Source of the DNA: Pseudomonas neuropathica
GTDB taxonomy: Bacteria > Pseudomonadota > Gammaproteobacteria > Pseudomonadales > Pseudomonadaceae
DNA: 64,000 nucleotides
NCBI RefSeq assembly: GCF_015461835.1
Contig: NZ_JACOPX010000019.1
Span: 1-64,000 of the forward strand
Direction: 5' to 3'
Shown: piece by piece, positions 50,242 through 59,137 of the stretch
Position numbering within the stretch: the stretch's first letter is position 1
Layout of the letters: the number at the start of each line of letters is the position of its first letter
The notes under the pieces: generated by a model
What the model was told of the DNA's origin: nothing
Database searches by the model: none
The model's input: the letters and a program-made list of their open reading frames with translations, nothing else
Made by a program: the position numbers and the translations under genes

Positions 50242-52521
50242 TTAGACGGCCTTGATAACCGCCGGCGGATGCATCTTCGACAACCCAAGGTTCTTCAGCG
50301 CCAATTGCAGCGAACTGTGGATAACTTGCGGGTTGTCGATAGTCATCAGCTCCGCCAGCAATTCCTGAGCCTTGCTCAGATTGACCTGACGCAGCATCCA
50401 CTTCACCTTCGGCAAGTTGGTGGCGTTCATCGACAGGCTGTCGAAGCCCATCGCCATCAACAGCACTGCCGCCGCCGGATCACCGGCCATCTCGCCGCAG
50501 ATACTCACCGGTTTGCCTTCGGCATGGGCATCGCGCACCACGGTTTGCAGGGCTTGCAGCACCGCCGGATGCAGGTAGTCGTAGAGATCGGCCACACGCG
50601 GGTTGTTACGATCGACCGCCAGCAAATACTGGGTCAAGTCGTTGGAACCGACGGACAGGAAGTCGACCATCCGCGCCAGCTCCTTGGTCTGGTACACCGC
50701 TGCCGGGATCTCGATCATCACGCCGATCGGCGGCATCGGCACGTCGGTGCCTTCGTCGCGCACTTCGCCCCAGGCCCGGTGGATCAGGTGCAGGGCTTCT
50801 TCGAGTTCGTGGGTGCCGGAGATCATCGGCAGCAGAATCCGCAGATTGTTCAGGCCTTCGCTGGCCTTGAGCATCGCGCGGGTCTGCACCAGGAAGATTT
50901 CCGGGTGGTCGAGAGTGACACGAATGCCGCGCCAGCCGAGGAACGGGTTATCTTCCTTGATCGGGAAGTACGACAGCGACTTGTCACCGCCGATGTCGAG
51001 GCTGCGCATGGTCACCGGTTGCGGGTGGAACGCGGCGAGCTGCTCGCGGTAGATCGCCAGTTGCTCCTTCTCGCTCGGGAAGCGCTGGTTGATCATGAAC
51101 GGCACTTCGGTGCGGTACAGGCCGACACCTTCGGCGCCACGCTTCTGCGCCCGCGCCACATCGGCGAGCAAACCGGTGTTGACCCACAGCGGCATGCGGT
51201 GGCCATCGAGGGTCACGCACGGCAGGTCACGCAGGGTGTCGAGGCCCAGCGCCAGTTGTTTCTCTTCTTCGACGACTTCAGCGAACTGCTTGCGCAGCAC
51301 TTCGCTCGGGTTGGTGTAGACCTCGCCGCGTGTGCCGTCGACGATCATTTCGATGCCGTCGACCTTGGCGTACGGCAGATCGACCAGACCCATCACCGTC
51401 GGAATGCCCATGGCCCGGGCCAGGATCGCGACGTGGGAGTTACCCGAACCGAGTACCGAGACCAGACCGACCAGCGTGCCTTCCGGCACCTCGCCGAGCA
51501 TCGCCGGCGTCAGTTCTTCGCTGACCAGAATGGTTTTTTCCGGGTAGACCAGGTTCTGCTGGCGCTCTTCCTGCAAATAGGCGAGCAGACGGCGACCAAG
51601 GTCTTTGACGTCCGACGCACGCTCACGCAGGTAGGCGTCGTCCATCAGTTCGAAACGGTTGACGTGTTCCGTGACCACCTGACGCAGCGCGCCCTGCGCC
51701 CACTGGCCAGTCTTGATCACGGTGGTGATTTCGCTGCCCAGCGAGGCATCGTCGAGCATCATCAGGTAGACGTCGAACAGTGCGCGCTCTTCCGGGCGCA
51801 GTTGGGTCGCGAGTTTGGCGGACAATGCGCGCATGTCGGCGCGCACGCCTTCGATGGCGGTCTTGAACAGCGCCAGTTCAGCGTCGATGTCGGTGATGGT
51901 CTTGTCGGGCACCACGTCGAGATCGGCCGGCGGCAGCATGACCACCGCGGTACCGACCGCCGCACCCGGCGAGCCCGGCACGCCGACGAACTTGGCTTCC
52001 TGAATGCCTTTGCCCTGACGGCCCAGACCACGGATCGAACCGGTGGCCTCGGCATGGGCGATAACGCCTGCAAGCTGTGCGCTCATGGTCACGAGGAAGG
52101 CTTCTTCACCCTCGTCGAACTGGCGGCGTTCTTTTTGCTGGATGACCAACACGCCGACGACGCGGCGGTGGTGAATGATCGGTGCACCGAGGAACGAGGC
52201 ATAACGCTCTTCACCGGTTTCGGCGAAGTAGCGGTAGCGCGGGTGATCCGCAGCGTTTTCGAGGTTCAGGGGTTCTTCACGCGTGCCGACCAGACCGACC
52301 AGACCTTCGTTGGGCGCCATGCTGACCTTGCCGATCGAGCGCTTGTTCAAGCCCTCGGTGGCCATCAGGACGAAGCGGTTGGTCTCGGGATCAAGCAGGT
52401 AGACCGAGCAGACCTGGCTGCCCATGGCCTCTTTGACGCGCAACACAATAATCCCCAACGCCGCCTTGAGATCCTTGGCGGAGTTAACTTCCTGGACGAT
52501 CTTGCGCAGCGTATTGAGCAT
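50242..52521 (-). CDS. ptsP: Phosphoenolpyruvate-protein phosphotransferase PtsP (EI-Ntr)
   Basis: First enzyme of the nitrogen-related phosphotransferase chain (PtsP-NPr-EIIA-Ntr). The 759-residue protein has an N-terminal GAF domain (about 1-155), an HPr-binding and swivelling domain with the phosphohistidine in GSGNSHVAILARA, and a C-terminal PEP-binding barrel (RTEVPFMINQRFPSE, DKSLSYFPIKEDNPFLGWRG, ICGEMAGDP). It ends 22 bp downstream of rppH's stop and is likely cotranscribed, as in E. coli (rppH-ptsP). Confidence 0.96.
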   Translation of the reverse strand: MLNTLRKIVQEVNSAKDLKAALGIIVLRVKEAMGSQVCSVYLLDPETNRFVLMATEGLNKRSIGKVSMAPNEGLVGLVGTREEPLNLENAADHPRYRYFAETGEERYASFLGAPIIHHRRVVGVLVIQQKERRQFDEGEEAFLVTMSAQLAGVIAHAEATGSIRGLGRQGKGIQEAKFVGVPGSPGAAVGTAVVMLPPADLDVVPDKTITDIDAELALFKTAIEGVRADMRALSAKLATQLRPEERALFDVYLMMLDDASLGSEITTVIKTGQWAQGALRQVVTEHVNRFELMDDAYLRERASDVKDLGRRLLAYLQEERQQNLVYPEKTILVSEELTPAMLGEVPEGTLVGLVSVLGSGNSHVAILARAMGIPTVMGLVDLPYAKVDGIEMIVDGTRGEVYTNPSEVLRKQFAEVVEEEKQLALGLDTLRDLPCVTLDGHRMPLWVNTGLLADVARAQKRGAEGVGLYRTEVPFMINQRFPSEKEQLAIYREQLAAFHPQPVTMRSLDIGGDKSLSYFPIKEDNPFLGWRGIRVTLDHPEIFLVQTRAMLKASEGLNNLRILLPMISGTHELEEALHLIHRAWGEVRDEGTDVPMPPIGVMIEIPAAVYQTKELARMVDFLSVGSNDLTQYLLAVDRNNPRVADLYDYLHPAVLQALQTVVRDAHAEGKPVSICGEMAGDPAAAVLLMAMGFDSLSMNATNLPKVKWMLRQVNLSKAQELLAELMTIDNPQVIHSSLQLALKNLGLSKMHPPAVIKAV

Positions 52522-52543
52522 GGCTCGGGGTCGAACTCCGTCG

Positions 52544-53023
52544 TCAGTCGCGCGCTAAAAGGCGCGGGGCAAGCTCTTTGAGGGCGCGGCGATACACCTC
52601 GCGCTTGAATGTCACCACCTGGCCCAACGGATACCAATAGCTGACCCAGCGCCAGCCATCGAACTCCGGTTTACCGGTCAAATCCATCCGCACCCGCTGC
52701 TCGTTGGAGATCAGGCGCAGGAGAAACCATTTCTGTTTCTGGCCGATGCACAGCGGTTGGCTGTGCGTACGCACCAGACGTTGCGGCAAACGATAGCGCA
52801 ACCAGCCCCGGGTACAGGCCAGTATTTCAACATCTTCACGTTCCAGGCCAACTTCTTCGTTCAGCTCGCGGTACAAGGCGTCTTCCGGCGTCTCTTCAGG
52901 GTTGATTCCCCCTTGCGGAAACTGCCAGGCATCTTGATTGATACGGCGAGCCCATAGCACCTGGCCGGCGTCATTCGTCAGAATGATCCCGACATTGGGG
53001 CGGAAACCATCGGGGTCGATCAC
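52544..53023 (-). CDS. rppH: RNA pyrophosphohydrolase RppH
   Basis: Removes pyrophosphate from 5'-triphosphate RNA and so triggers decay. The 159-residue protein has the Nudix box [23 protein letters not shown] (a standard 23-residue box; read in two parts) and the conserved ends [11 protein letters not shown] and [16 protein letters not shown] tail. A GTG at 53023 with GAGG upstream gives the usual Pseudomonas length; the frame is open 20 codons further but without family similarity. Upstream partner of ptsP. Confidence 0.93.
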
Positions 53024-53166
53024 GGCAACAACCTCGCAAACGCATGTCGCCGCATTGTTCCACAAAGGTTGATAAGGCGGCAACGAGGCTTCCTACCTTA
53101 TGTGCACTCTTGTGAAAAGACCGTATTCTTGTCGCCTTTTTACTGACTTTTCAGCGGGTAACTGCA

Positions 53167-53823
53167 ATGCGCCTGGCTCTATTCGATTTGGACAACACCC
53201 TTCTGGGCGGCGACAGCGATCACGCCTGGGGCGACTATCTGTGTGAACGCGGCTTCCTCGACCCGATTGCGTACAAGGCGCGCAACGACGAGTTCTATCA
53301 GGATTACCTGGCCGGCCAACTGGATAACGCCGCGTACCTGAACTTCTGCCTGGAGATCCTCGGTCGCACCGAAATGGCCGTGCTTGAGCAATGGCACAAC
53401 GATTACATGCGCGACTGCATCGAACCGATCGTGCTGCCGAAGGCACTGGACCTGCTGAAAAAACATCGTGATGCCGGCGACAAACTGGTGATCATCACCG
53501 CGACCAACCGCTTCGTGACCGCACCGATTGCCGTGCGCCTGGGCGTTGAAACCCTGATCGCCACCGAATGCGAGATGGTTGATGGCCGCTACAGCGGGCG
53601 CAGCACTGATATTCCGTGCTTCCGCGAAGGCAAGGTGACACGCCTGAATCGTTGGCTGGAAGAGACTGGTTATTCGCTGGACGACAGTTATTTCTATAGC
53701 GATTCGATGAATGATTTGCCGTTGCTGGAGCAGGTGGCGAATCCGGTCGCGGTGGATCCGGATCCGAATCTGCGTGCTGAAGCCGAGAAGCGTGGCTGGC
53801 CGGTTATTACTCTGCGCGACTGA
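53167..53823 (+). CDS. HAD-IB family phosphatase (SerB-like)
   Basis: A 218-residue HAD hydrolase. Motif I is LFDLDNTLLGGDSDHAW, motif II lies in LVIITATNRFVT, and the acidic motif in FYSDSMNDLPLLEQV. The cap domain is small and helical, as in the SerB/CicA group, so a phosphomonoester such as phosphoserine or a sugar phosphate is possible. Substrate not assigned. Divergent from rppH. Confidence 0.88.
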   Translation: MRLALFDLDNTLLGGDSDHAWGDYLCERGFLDPIAYKARNDEFYQDYLAGQLDNAAYLNFCLEILGRTEMAVLEQWHNDYMRDCIEPIVLPKALDLLKKHRDAGDKLVIITATNRFVTAPIAVRLGVETLIATECEMVDGRYSGRSTDIPCFREGKVTRLNRWLEETGYSLDDSYFYSDSMNDLPLLEQVANPVAVDPDPNLRAEAEKRGWPVITLRD

Positions 53824-53830
53824 TTATGCC

Positions 53831-53910
53831 TTCGCGAGCAGGCTCGCTCCCACATTGGATCTGTGTCGTTCACAAATCCCCTGTAGGAGCGAGCCTGCTC
53901 GCGAATGAGG
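53831..53910. repeat. REP pair, GAGCCTGCTCGCGA family (tail to tail)
   Basis: TTCGCGAGCAGGCTCGCTCC then GTAGGAGCGAGCCTGCTCGC, between the HAD gene and the converging DUF2269 gene. Confidence 0.88.
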
Positions 53911-53928
53911 TCGACACGGCCTCAAGCC

Positions 53929-54342
53929 TTAAACAGGCTTGGCACCCATCAATGCCGCAATGGCAAGAAAGCCGACGCCGCTGACAATCGCCAGCGCCAA
54001 CGTGAATTTCCAGTTACCAACCCCGCTAGTCCACAGCCGATTAAGCCGCACCAACAACCACACTGCACTCAACGTGGCCACGGCATAAATCACGCTGGAC
54101 CCCAAAATCCACAACTGCCCCAATGGCCAGCCAATCAGATGCACCAACCACCAGCCGGTGAAGGGCATGCTGAACATGCCGATCAGCATCAAACACCAGA
54201 TAAACAGCCAGGGACGCTGCATCGTGCTCGCCGGCCCTTCGCTGCGATTACGCCAGGTCAGGGCGGCAAGCCCCAGCCCGCTCGCGAGTATGACCACGGT
54301 CGCCGCGACGTGAAGGACTTTCAGGGTGGTCAGGGTTTCCAT
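53929..54342 (-). CDS. DUF2269 family membrane protein
   Basis: A 137-residue protein with four hydrophobic helices: LKVLHVAATVVILASGLGLAAL, WLFIWCLMLIGMFSMPFTGW, LWILGSSVIYAVATLSAVWLL and LALAIVSGVGFLAIAALM. The N-terminal LKVLHV pattern with a conserved His is typical of the family, whose function is unknown. Downstream neighbour of ilvA in the opposite order; no operon partner is clear. Confidence 0.8.
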   Translation of the reverse strand: METLTTLKVLHVAATVVILASGLGLAALTWRNRSEGPASTMQRPWLFIWCLMLIGMFSMPFTGWWLVHLIGWPLGQLWILGSSVIYAVATLSAVWLLVRLNRLWTSGVGNWKFTLALAIVSGVGFLAIAALMGAKPV

Positions 54343-54382
54343 GTATTTCTCTTCCTTGGGCCATGCCCATCAGCGTAGCCGC

Positions 54383-55897
54383 TCAGCCAAGAAACAGCTG
54401 ATAGGCCGGGTTCTCGCTTTCGTCCCAGTACGGGTAGCCGATTTCCTCAAGCGCTGCAGGCACCAGATGACGCTCATCGTGCGGGACTTGCAGACCGGCG
54501 ACCACGCGACCATCGGCAGCGCCGTGGTTGCGGTAGTGGAACATCGAGATGTTCCAGCGCCCACCGAGCTTATTGAGGAAATTGAACAGCGCGCCCGGAC
54601 GCTCCGGGAACTCGAAGCGGAACACCACTTCATCAATCACGTGCGCCGCGTGGCCACCGACCATGTGGCGGATGTGCAGCTTGGCCAGTTCGTTGTCGGT
54701 CAGGTCGAGTACCGGGAAACCCTGCTCGGTCAGGCTCGCCAGCAATGCACTGCGCGGGTCGTTTTCCGGGTGGGTCTGCACGCCAACGAAAATGTGCGCT
54801 TCGCTGCCGGTGTTGTAGCGGTAGTTGAATTCGGTGATCTGGCGCTTGCCGATCGCTTCGCAGAACGCCTTGAAGCTGCCGGCCTTCTCGGGGATGGTCA
54901 CGGCGATTATCGCCTCGCGCCCTTCACCCAGTTCGGCGCGCTCGGCGACGTGGCGCAGGCGGTCGAAGTTGACGTTGGCGCCGGAGTCGATGGCCACAAA
55001 GGTCTGGCCGCTGACGCCGCGCAACTCGACGTATTTCTTGATCCCGGCCACGCCCAATGCGCCGGCAGGTTCGGTGATCGAGCGGGTATCGTCGTAGATA
55101 TCCTTGATAGCCGCACATATCTCGTCAGTGCTGACGGTGATCACTTCATCGACGTAGTCTTTGCAGATGTCGAAGGTGTGCTGGCCGATCTGCGCCACCG
55201 CCACGCCGTCGGCAAAGATGCCCACGGTCGGCAATACGACGCGCTCACCGGCAGCCATTGCCGCTTGCAGGCAGTTGGAGTCGTCCGGCTCGACACCGAT
55301 GACTTTGATGTCCGGGCGCAGGTATTTCACGTAGGCAGCGATGCCGGCGATCAGGCCGCCGCCGCCGACCGGAACGAAAATCGCGTCCAGTGGCTGTGGG
55401 TGCTGGCGCAGAATTTCCATCGCCACGGTGCCCTGCCCGGCAATGGTGTGCGGATCATCGTACGGGTGAATGTAGACGTAGCCTTTTTCATCGACCAGTT
55501 TCAGCGAATAAGCCAGCGCTTCCGGGAACGAATCCCCGTGCAGCACTACTTTGCCGCCACGCGAGCGCACGCCTTCGACTTTGATCTCGGGGGTGGTCTT
55601 GGGCATGACGATGGTGGCTTTGACGCCCAGCACTTTCGCCGCCAGGGCCAGACCTTGCGCATGGTTGCCCGCCGACGCGGTGACCACGCCACGGGCGCGC
55701 TCTTCGTCAGTCAGCTGGGTGAGTTTGTTGTAGGCGCCGCGAATCTTGAACGAGAACACCGGCTGCAAGTCTTCACGCTTGAGCCAGATGTCATTGCCCA
55801 GCCGCTCGGAGAGCTGGCGAGCGTTCTGCAAAGGGGTTTCTACGGCAACGTCATAAACGCGCGAGGTGAGGATCTTCTTGACGTACTGTTCGAGCAT
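54383..55897 (-). CDS. ilvA: Biosynthetic threonine ammonia-lyase IlvA
   Basis: Converts threonine to 2-oxobutyrate, the first step of isoleucine synthesis. The 504-residue PLP enzyme has the Schiff-base lysine in FSFKIRGAYNKL, the phosphate loop VGGGGLIAGIA and ASAGNHAQG. Two ACT-like regulatory domains lie in about residues 330-504 (EKAGSFKAFCEAIG; ERPGALFNFLNKLG), consistent with isoleucine feedback. Divergent from rpiA. Works with ilvD in the same window. Confidence 0.96.
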   Translation of the reverse strand: MLEQYVKKILTSRVYDVAVETPLQNARQLSERLGNDIWLKREDLQPVFSFKIRGAYNKLTQLTDEERARGVVTASAGNHAQGLALAAKVLGVKATIVMPKTTPEIKVEGVRSRGGKVVLHGDSFPEALAYSLKLVDEKGYVYIHPYDDPHTIAGQGTVAMEILRQHPQPLDAIFVPVGGGGLIAGIAAYVKYLRPDIKVIGVEPDDSNCLQAAMAAGERVVLPTVGIFADGVAVAQIGQHTFDICKDYVDEVITVSTDEICAAIKDIYDDTRSITEPAGALGVAGIKKYVELRGVSGQTFVAIDSGANVNFDRLRHVAERAELGEGREAIIAVTIPEKAGSFKAFCEAIGKRQITEFNYRYNTGSEAHIFVGVQTHPENDPRSALLASLTEQGFPVLDLTDNELAKLHIRHMVGGHAAHVIDEVVFRFEFPERPGALFNFLNKLGGRWNISMFHYRNHGAADGRVVAGLQVPHDERHLVPAALEEIGYPYWDESENPAYQLFLG

Positions 55898-56045
55898 CGG
55901 AAAGCATCACTGAGCGGGTTGGGCAGGGCCAAGGAGTCTAACCCGGCTTTTGCCCGGACGACCACACGAATCCAGAGGTTTTAGCCTCGCTTGCGGCTAT
56001 AATGCCGGCCTTTCCGTTCTCACCTTGCCCGCTTCCGGAGCCCGC

Positions 56046-56720
56046 ATGACCCAGGATCAACTCAAACAGGCAGTGGCTCAGGCCGCCGTCGACTTCATCC
56101 TTCCGAAACTCGACGACAAGAGCATCGTCGGGGTCGGCACCGGCTCCACCGCCAACTGCTTCATCGACGCCCTGGCCCAGCATAAGGGCGCCTTCGATGG
56201 CGCCGTGGCCAGTTCCGAAGCTACCGCCGCGCGCCTCAAGGGCCACGGGATTCCGGTGTATGAGCTGAACACCGTCAGCGACCTGGAGTTCTACGTCGAC
56301 GGCGCCGATGAAAGCGACGCGCACCTGAACCTGATCAAGGGCGGCGGCGCAGCGCTGACCCGCGAGAAGATCGTTGCCGCTGTGGCCAAGACCTTCATCT
56401 GCATCGCCGACGCCAGCAAACTGGTGCCGGTGCTGGGCGAGTTCCCGCTGCCGGTCGAAGTGATCCCGATGGCCCGCAGCCACGTCGCCCGCCAACTGGT
56501 GAAACTGGGCGGCGACCCGGTTTACCGCGAAGGCGTTTTGACCGACAACGGCAACATCATTCTCGATGTGTTCAACCTGCAGATCACCAACCCGGTGGAG
56601 CTGGAAGCGCAGATCAATGCGATCGTCGGCGTGGTCACCAACGGCTTGTTCGCGGCGCGTCCGGCGGATCTGTTGCTGCTGGGTACTAGCGAAGGCGTGA
56701 AAACCCTGAAGGCTGAGTAA
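56046..56720 (+). CDS. rpiA: Ribose-5-phosphate isomerase A
   Basis: Interconverts ribose 5-phosphate and ribulose 5-phosphate. The 224-residue protein shows GVGTGSTANCFIDAL (phosphate loop), DGADESDAHLNLIKGGGAALTREK (catalytic Asp and Glu/Lys region) and DNGNIILDVF. The frame is open from 55950, but the ATG at 56046 has an ordinary site (CCGGAG) and gives family length. Divergent from ilvA as in other Pseudomonas. Confidence 0.97.
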   Translation: MTQDQLKQAVAQAAVDFILPKLDDKSIVGVGTGSTANCFIDALAQHKGAFDGAVASSEATAARLKGHGIPVYELNTVSDLEFYVDGADESDAHLNLIKGGGAALTREKIVAAVAKTFICIADASKLVPVLGEFPLPVEVIPMARSHVARQLVKLGGDPVYREGVLTDNGNIILDVFNLQITNPVELEAQINAIVGVVTNGLFAARPADLLLLGTSEGVKTLKAE

Positions 56721-56726
56721 TCCCCC

Positions 56727-56816
56727 TGTAGGAGTGAGCCTGCTCGCGATAGCGGTCTGTCAGTTGCTATTGTTGTCGACTGACACACCGCTATCGCGAG
56801 CAGGCTCACTCCTACA
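56727..56816. repeat. REPIN, GAGCCTGCTCGCGA family
   Basis: Head-to-head pair of GAGCCTGCTCGCGATAGCGG units between rpiA and the converging SdiA-regulated gene. Confidence 0.9.
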
Positions 56817-56834
56817 ATGGTTTTGGGGTGTTGG

Positions 56835-57752
56835 TTAGGGCTGTGCAGGTTTTTTGAAGACGTAAAACAGGTTCGGCTCGCTCACCAGATACAACGTTCC
56901 GTCATCATCCATCGCAATGCCTTCCGCCTGCGGCACGGTTTTCTTCAAACCCTGTCGGCCGCCACTGATGGACATGGTGCTCAACGGCCGCCCGCCGACA
57001 TCCAGCTCCAGAATCAGCCGCGACTCATCCGACAGCGCCAGCAAATGCCCGCTGCGCTCGTCGTATTGCAAACTCGACAGATCGCGCACAAACATCCCGG
57101 CGTCACGCTTGGGGTCGTTGATCACATGCACCGCGTAAGACTTCTCCGGATTGAAGTGCGGAAAACCGTGCACTTCGTAGATAAGCATTGGATTACGTTC
57201 TTTCGCGACAAACAGGCGCTTGCCCACGGAGTCATACGCCAGGCCTTCAAAACCTTTGTTGCTGGCCATATGCACGCCGAGGGTCATCTGCTCGGCGTCC
57301 GCCGCGTCGAGGAATGTGGTGCCTGCCTCCAAGTGAATCTTGATCAACCGCTGTTGGCGCTCGTCGGTGATCACGTAGGTGTCGGCGCTGATGTACTCGA
57401 CGGCTTCCGGGTCGCCAAAACCAACCAGTGCGATGCGGCGCAAGATCTTGCCTTCGAGCGACAGTTCGACCAGTTCGGAATTCTTGTTGGTCACGGTGAA
57501 CAGGCTTTTGCGCACCGGATCGAAGGTGAGCGCCGAAACATCGTCGTCCAGCCCGTCAATCACTCGCGCTTCAATCTCGACGCGATACTGGTCCAACGCA
57601 ATGGATTCACTGCTCAGCGGCTGCCATAACGTGTGCAGATTGAACCAGGCGCGTTCGAACAGGCGCATGTATTGGCCGATCGCAATCAACGCGATCAGGG
57701 CAATCACCGACAGGAAGATAATCAGAGGCTTGGGGCGGGCAAGTCGACGCAT
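56835..57752 (-). CDS. SdiA-regulated domain protein (YjiK-like), copy 1
   Basis: A 305-residue protein with one N-terminal membrane anchor (PLIIFLSVIALIALIAIGQYM) and a periplasmic beta-propeller-like domain. Repeated blade segments such as DDVSALTFDPVRKSLFTVTN and PEAEGIAMDD-type strands (VPQAEGIAMDDDGTLYLVSEPNLFYVF at the C terminus, in two parts) place it in the SdiA-regulated family, named after an E. coli gene; function unknown. The next gene upstream is a paralogue in the same orientation. Confidence 0.85.
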   Translation of the reverse strand: MRRLARPKPLIIFLSVIALIALIAIGQYMRLFERAWFNLHTLWQPLSSESIALDQYRVEIEARVIDGLDDDVSALTFDPVRKSLFTVTNKNSELVELSLEGKILRRIALVGFGDPEAVEYISADTYVITDERQQRLIKIHLEAGTTFLDAADAEQMTLGVHMASNKGFEGLAYDSVGKRLFVAKERNPMLIYEVHGFPHFNPEKSYAVHVINDPKRDAGMFVRDLSSLQYDERSGHLLALSDESRLILELDVGGRPLSTMSISGGRQGLKKTVPQAEGIAMDDDGTLYLVSEPNLFYVFKKPAQP

Positions 57753-57846
57753 GTGGATGGCTCGGGATCAAAACAGGCGGATGAAATACCACGCCCGTCT
57801 GAACTGAAGCTTAATGGCCACTTGCCTCAAACCACAAGACAACCCG

Positions 57847-57928
57847 TGTAGGAGCTGCCGCAGGCTGCGATCTTTTGATCTTGCTGTTCATAAGATCAAG
57901 AGATCGCAGCCTTCGGCAGCTCCTACAT
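57847..57928. repeat. REPIN-like inverted repeat, GTAGGAGCTGCCG family
   Basis: Head-to-head GTAGGAGCTGCCGCAGGCTG units with AAGATCAAGAGATCGCAGCC inner arm, between the two SdiA-regulated paralogues. Confidence 0.92.
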
Positions 57929-57945
57929 TGAATCGGTAAAGGTTG

Positions 57946-58869
57946 CTATTTCTGTTTCTCGAAGCGATAGAACAGGTTTGGCTCGCTGACCATGTACAGC
58001 GTACCCGCTTCGTCCATGGTCACGCCTTCGGCGCGCGGGATGGTGTTTTTCAATCCGTTGAAGCCGCCAAGCAGGGTCATGAAGCTGACCTGCTCGCCCT
58101 TCTCGTCCAATTCCAGCAGCAGGTGCGAATCAGCGGACAGCACCAGTGTGTGCTGAGTGCGCGGGTCAATCGCCAAGGCCGAGAGGTTGCGAATATCCAG
58201 TTCATCACTGGCAAGTTTCTGCTTGTCGCCCTTGAGGGTCTGGCTGCCATCGCTTTTCCAGGTGAACAGCGCTGGTGGCCGTTCCTCGCCCAGCAACAGT
58301 TGCTGATTGCGAGCGTCCCAAGTGATGGCTTCGAAGGCTTTGTTCTGGTCTTTCGACGGTCCGAGGTCGTATTTCGGGAAGTCGGCGATATTCAGCTCGC
58401 GAGTATCGGCATCGACTTTGACGATCGACAGCATGTGCTGACGCTCGTCGACGATGGCCATCAAGCCGTTTTCCATCATCGTCAGGCCTTCCGGATTGCT
58501 CCAGCCCACCAGCGGCATTTTGCGCAGTACATCGCCCTGTAACGTCAGTTCAGCGAGAAACGGGTTCTTGCCCATCACCGAGAACAGCGTTTTGGTCTGC
58601 GGGTTGTAAGCCAGATCCGAAGCCTCGTCCTTCTCCATACCCTTCAGCGGTTTGGCATCGATGACCACCCGATAGTCCGGCAGCCAGATGCTTTCCTTTT
58701 GCTCGGCCTGGCTTTCAAAGCGCTCCTGCAGCCAAAGCACACCGCGATCATCCCAATGCATGGCAAACGCCAAGGCATATGCCGCGGCAAGCACCAGCAA
58801 CAGCCAGACATACCAGCGCAGGGCGAAACGTGAACGGCGGGTGGGTTTGAGCTGAGTTTGAGATGACAT
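57946..58869 (-). CDS. SdiA-regulated domain protein (YjiK-like), copy 2
   Basis: A 307-residue paralogue of the gene downstream, with the same plan: a basic cytoplasmic tip (TQLKPTRRSRFALRW), a membrane anchor (YVWLLLVLAAAYALAFAM), then a propeller-like periplasmic domain. It ends AEGVTMDEAGTLYMVSEPNL, nearly the same as copy 1. The pair looks like an old tandem duplication. Function unknown. Confidence 0.85.
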   Translation of the reverse strand: MSSQTQLKPTRRSRFALRWYVWLLLVLAAAYALAFAMHWDDRGVLWLQERFESQAEQKESIWLPDYRVVIDAKPLKGMEKDEASDLAYNPQTKTLFSVMGKNPFLAELTLQGDVLRKMPLVGWSNPEGLTMMENGLMAIVDERQHMLSIVKVDADTRELNIADFPKYDLGPSKDQNKAFEAITWDARNQQLLLGEERPPALFTWKSDGSQTLKGDKQKLASDELDIRNLSALAIDPRTQHTLVLSADSHLLLELDEKGEQVSFMTLLGGFNGLKNTIPRAEGVTMDEAGTLYMVSEPNLFYRFEKQK

Positions 58870-59028
58870 CGAGGGACGCTTTCCGAAAATTCAGGCTATG
58901 GGTAATAGCACAAAGAGGCCGGCTCAGACGCCAGAATGAGAGGAATTATCCGTACAGGATGTGAAAAAAACGGCAAATGGCGGGATTGTCGTGTGTTGTC
59001 AGCGATCTCCAGGGCACCACAAAACAAT

Positions 59029-59117
59029 GTGGGAGCGAGCTTGCTCGCGAAGGCGCAGTGTCAGTCGACATCTTTGTTGACTGACAAAATGCTTTCGCGA
59101 GCAAGCTCGCTCCCACA
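59029..59117. repeat. REPIN, GTGGGAGCGAGCTTGCTCGC family
   Basis: Head-to-head pair of GTGGGAGCGAGCTTGCTCGC units with a TCAGTCGACA/TGACTGACA core, just beyond the stop of the FAH-family gene. Confidence 0.9.
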
Positions 59118-59137
59118 GGGGATTTGCAGTGTTGCGG

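Noticed and set aside
49920..50255. Open frames running through the 41-bp tandem repeats
   Set aside because: 41 is not a multiple of three, so all frames recur by chance; no ribosome binding site and no coding bias.
50269..52581. 770-codon open frame on the plus strand
   Set aside because: Complementary to ptsP over its whole length, with shadow-type composition and no ribosome binding site or domain.
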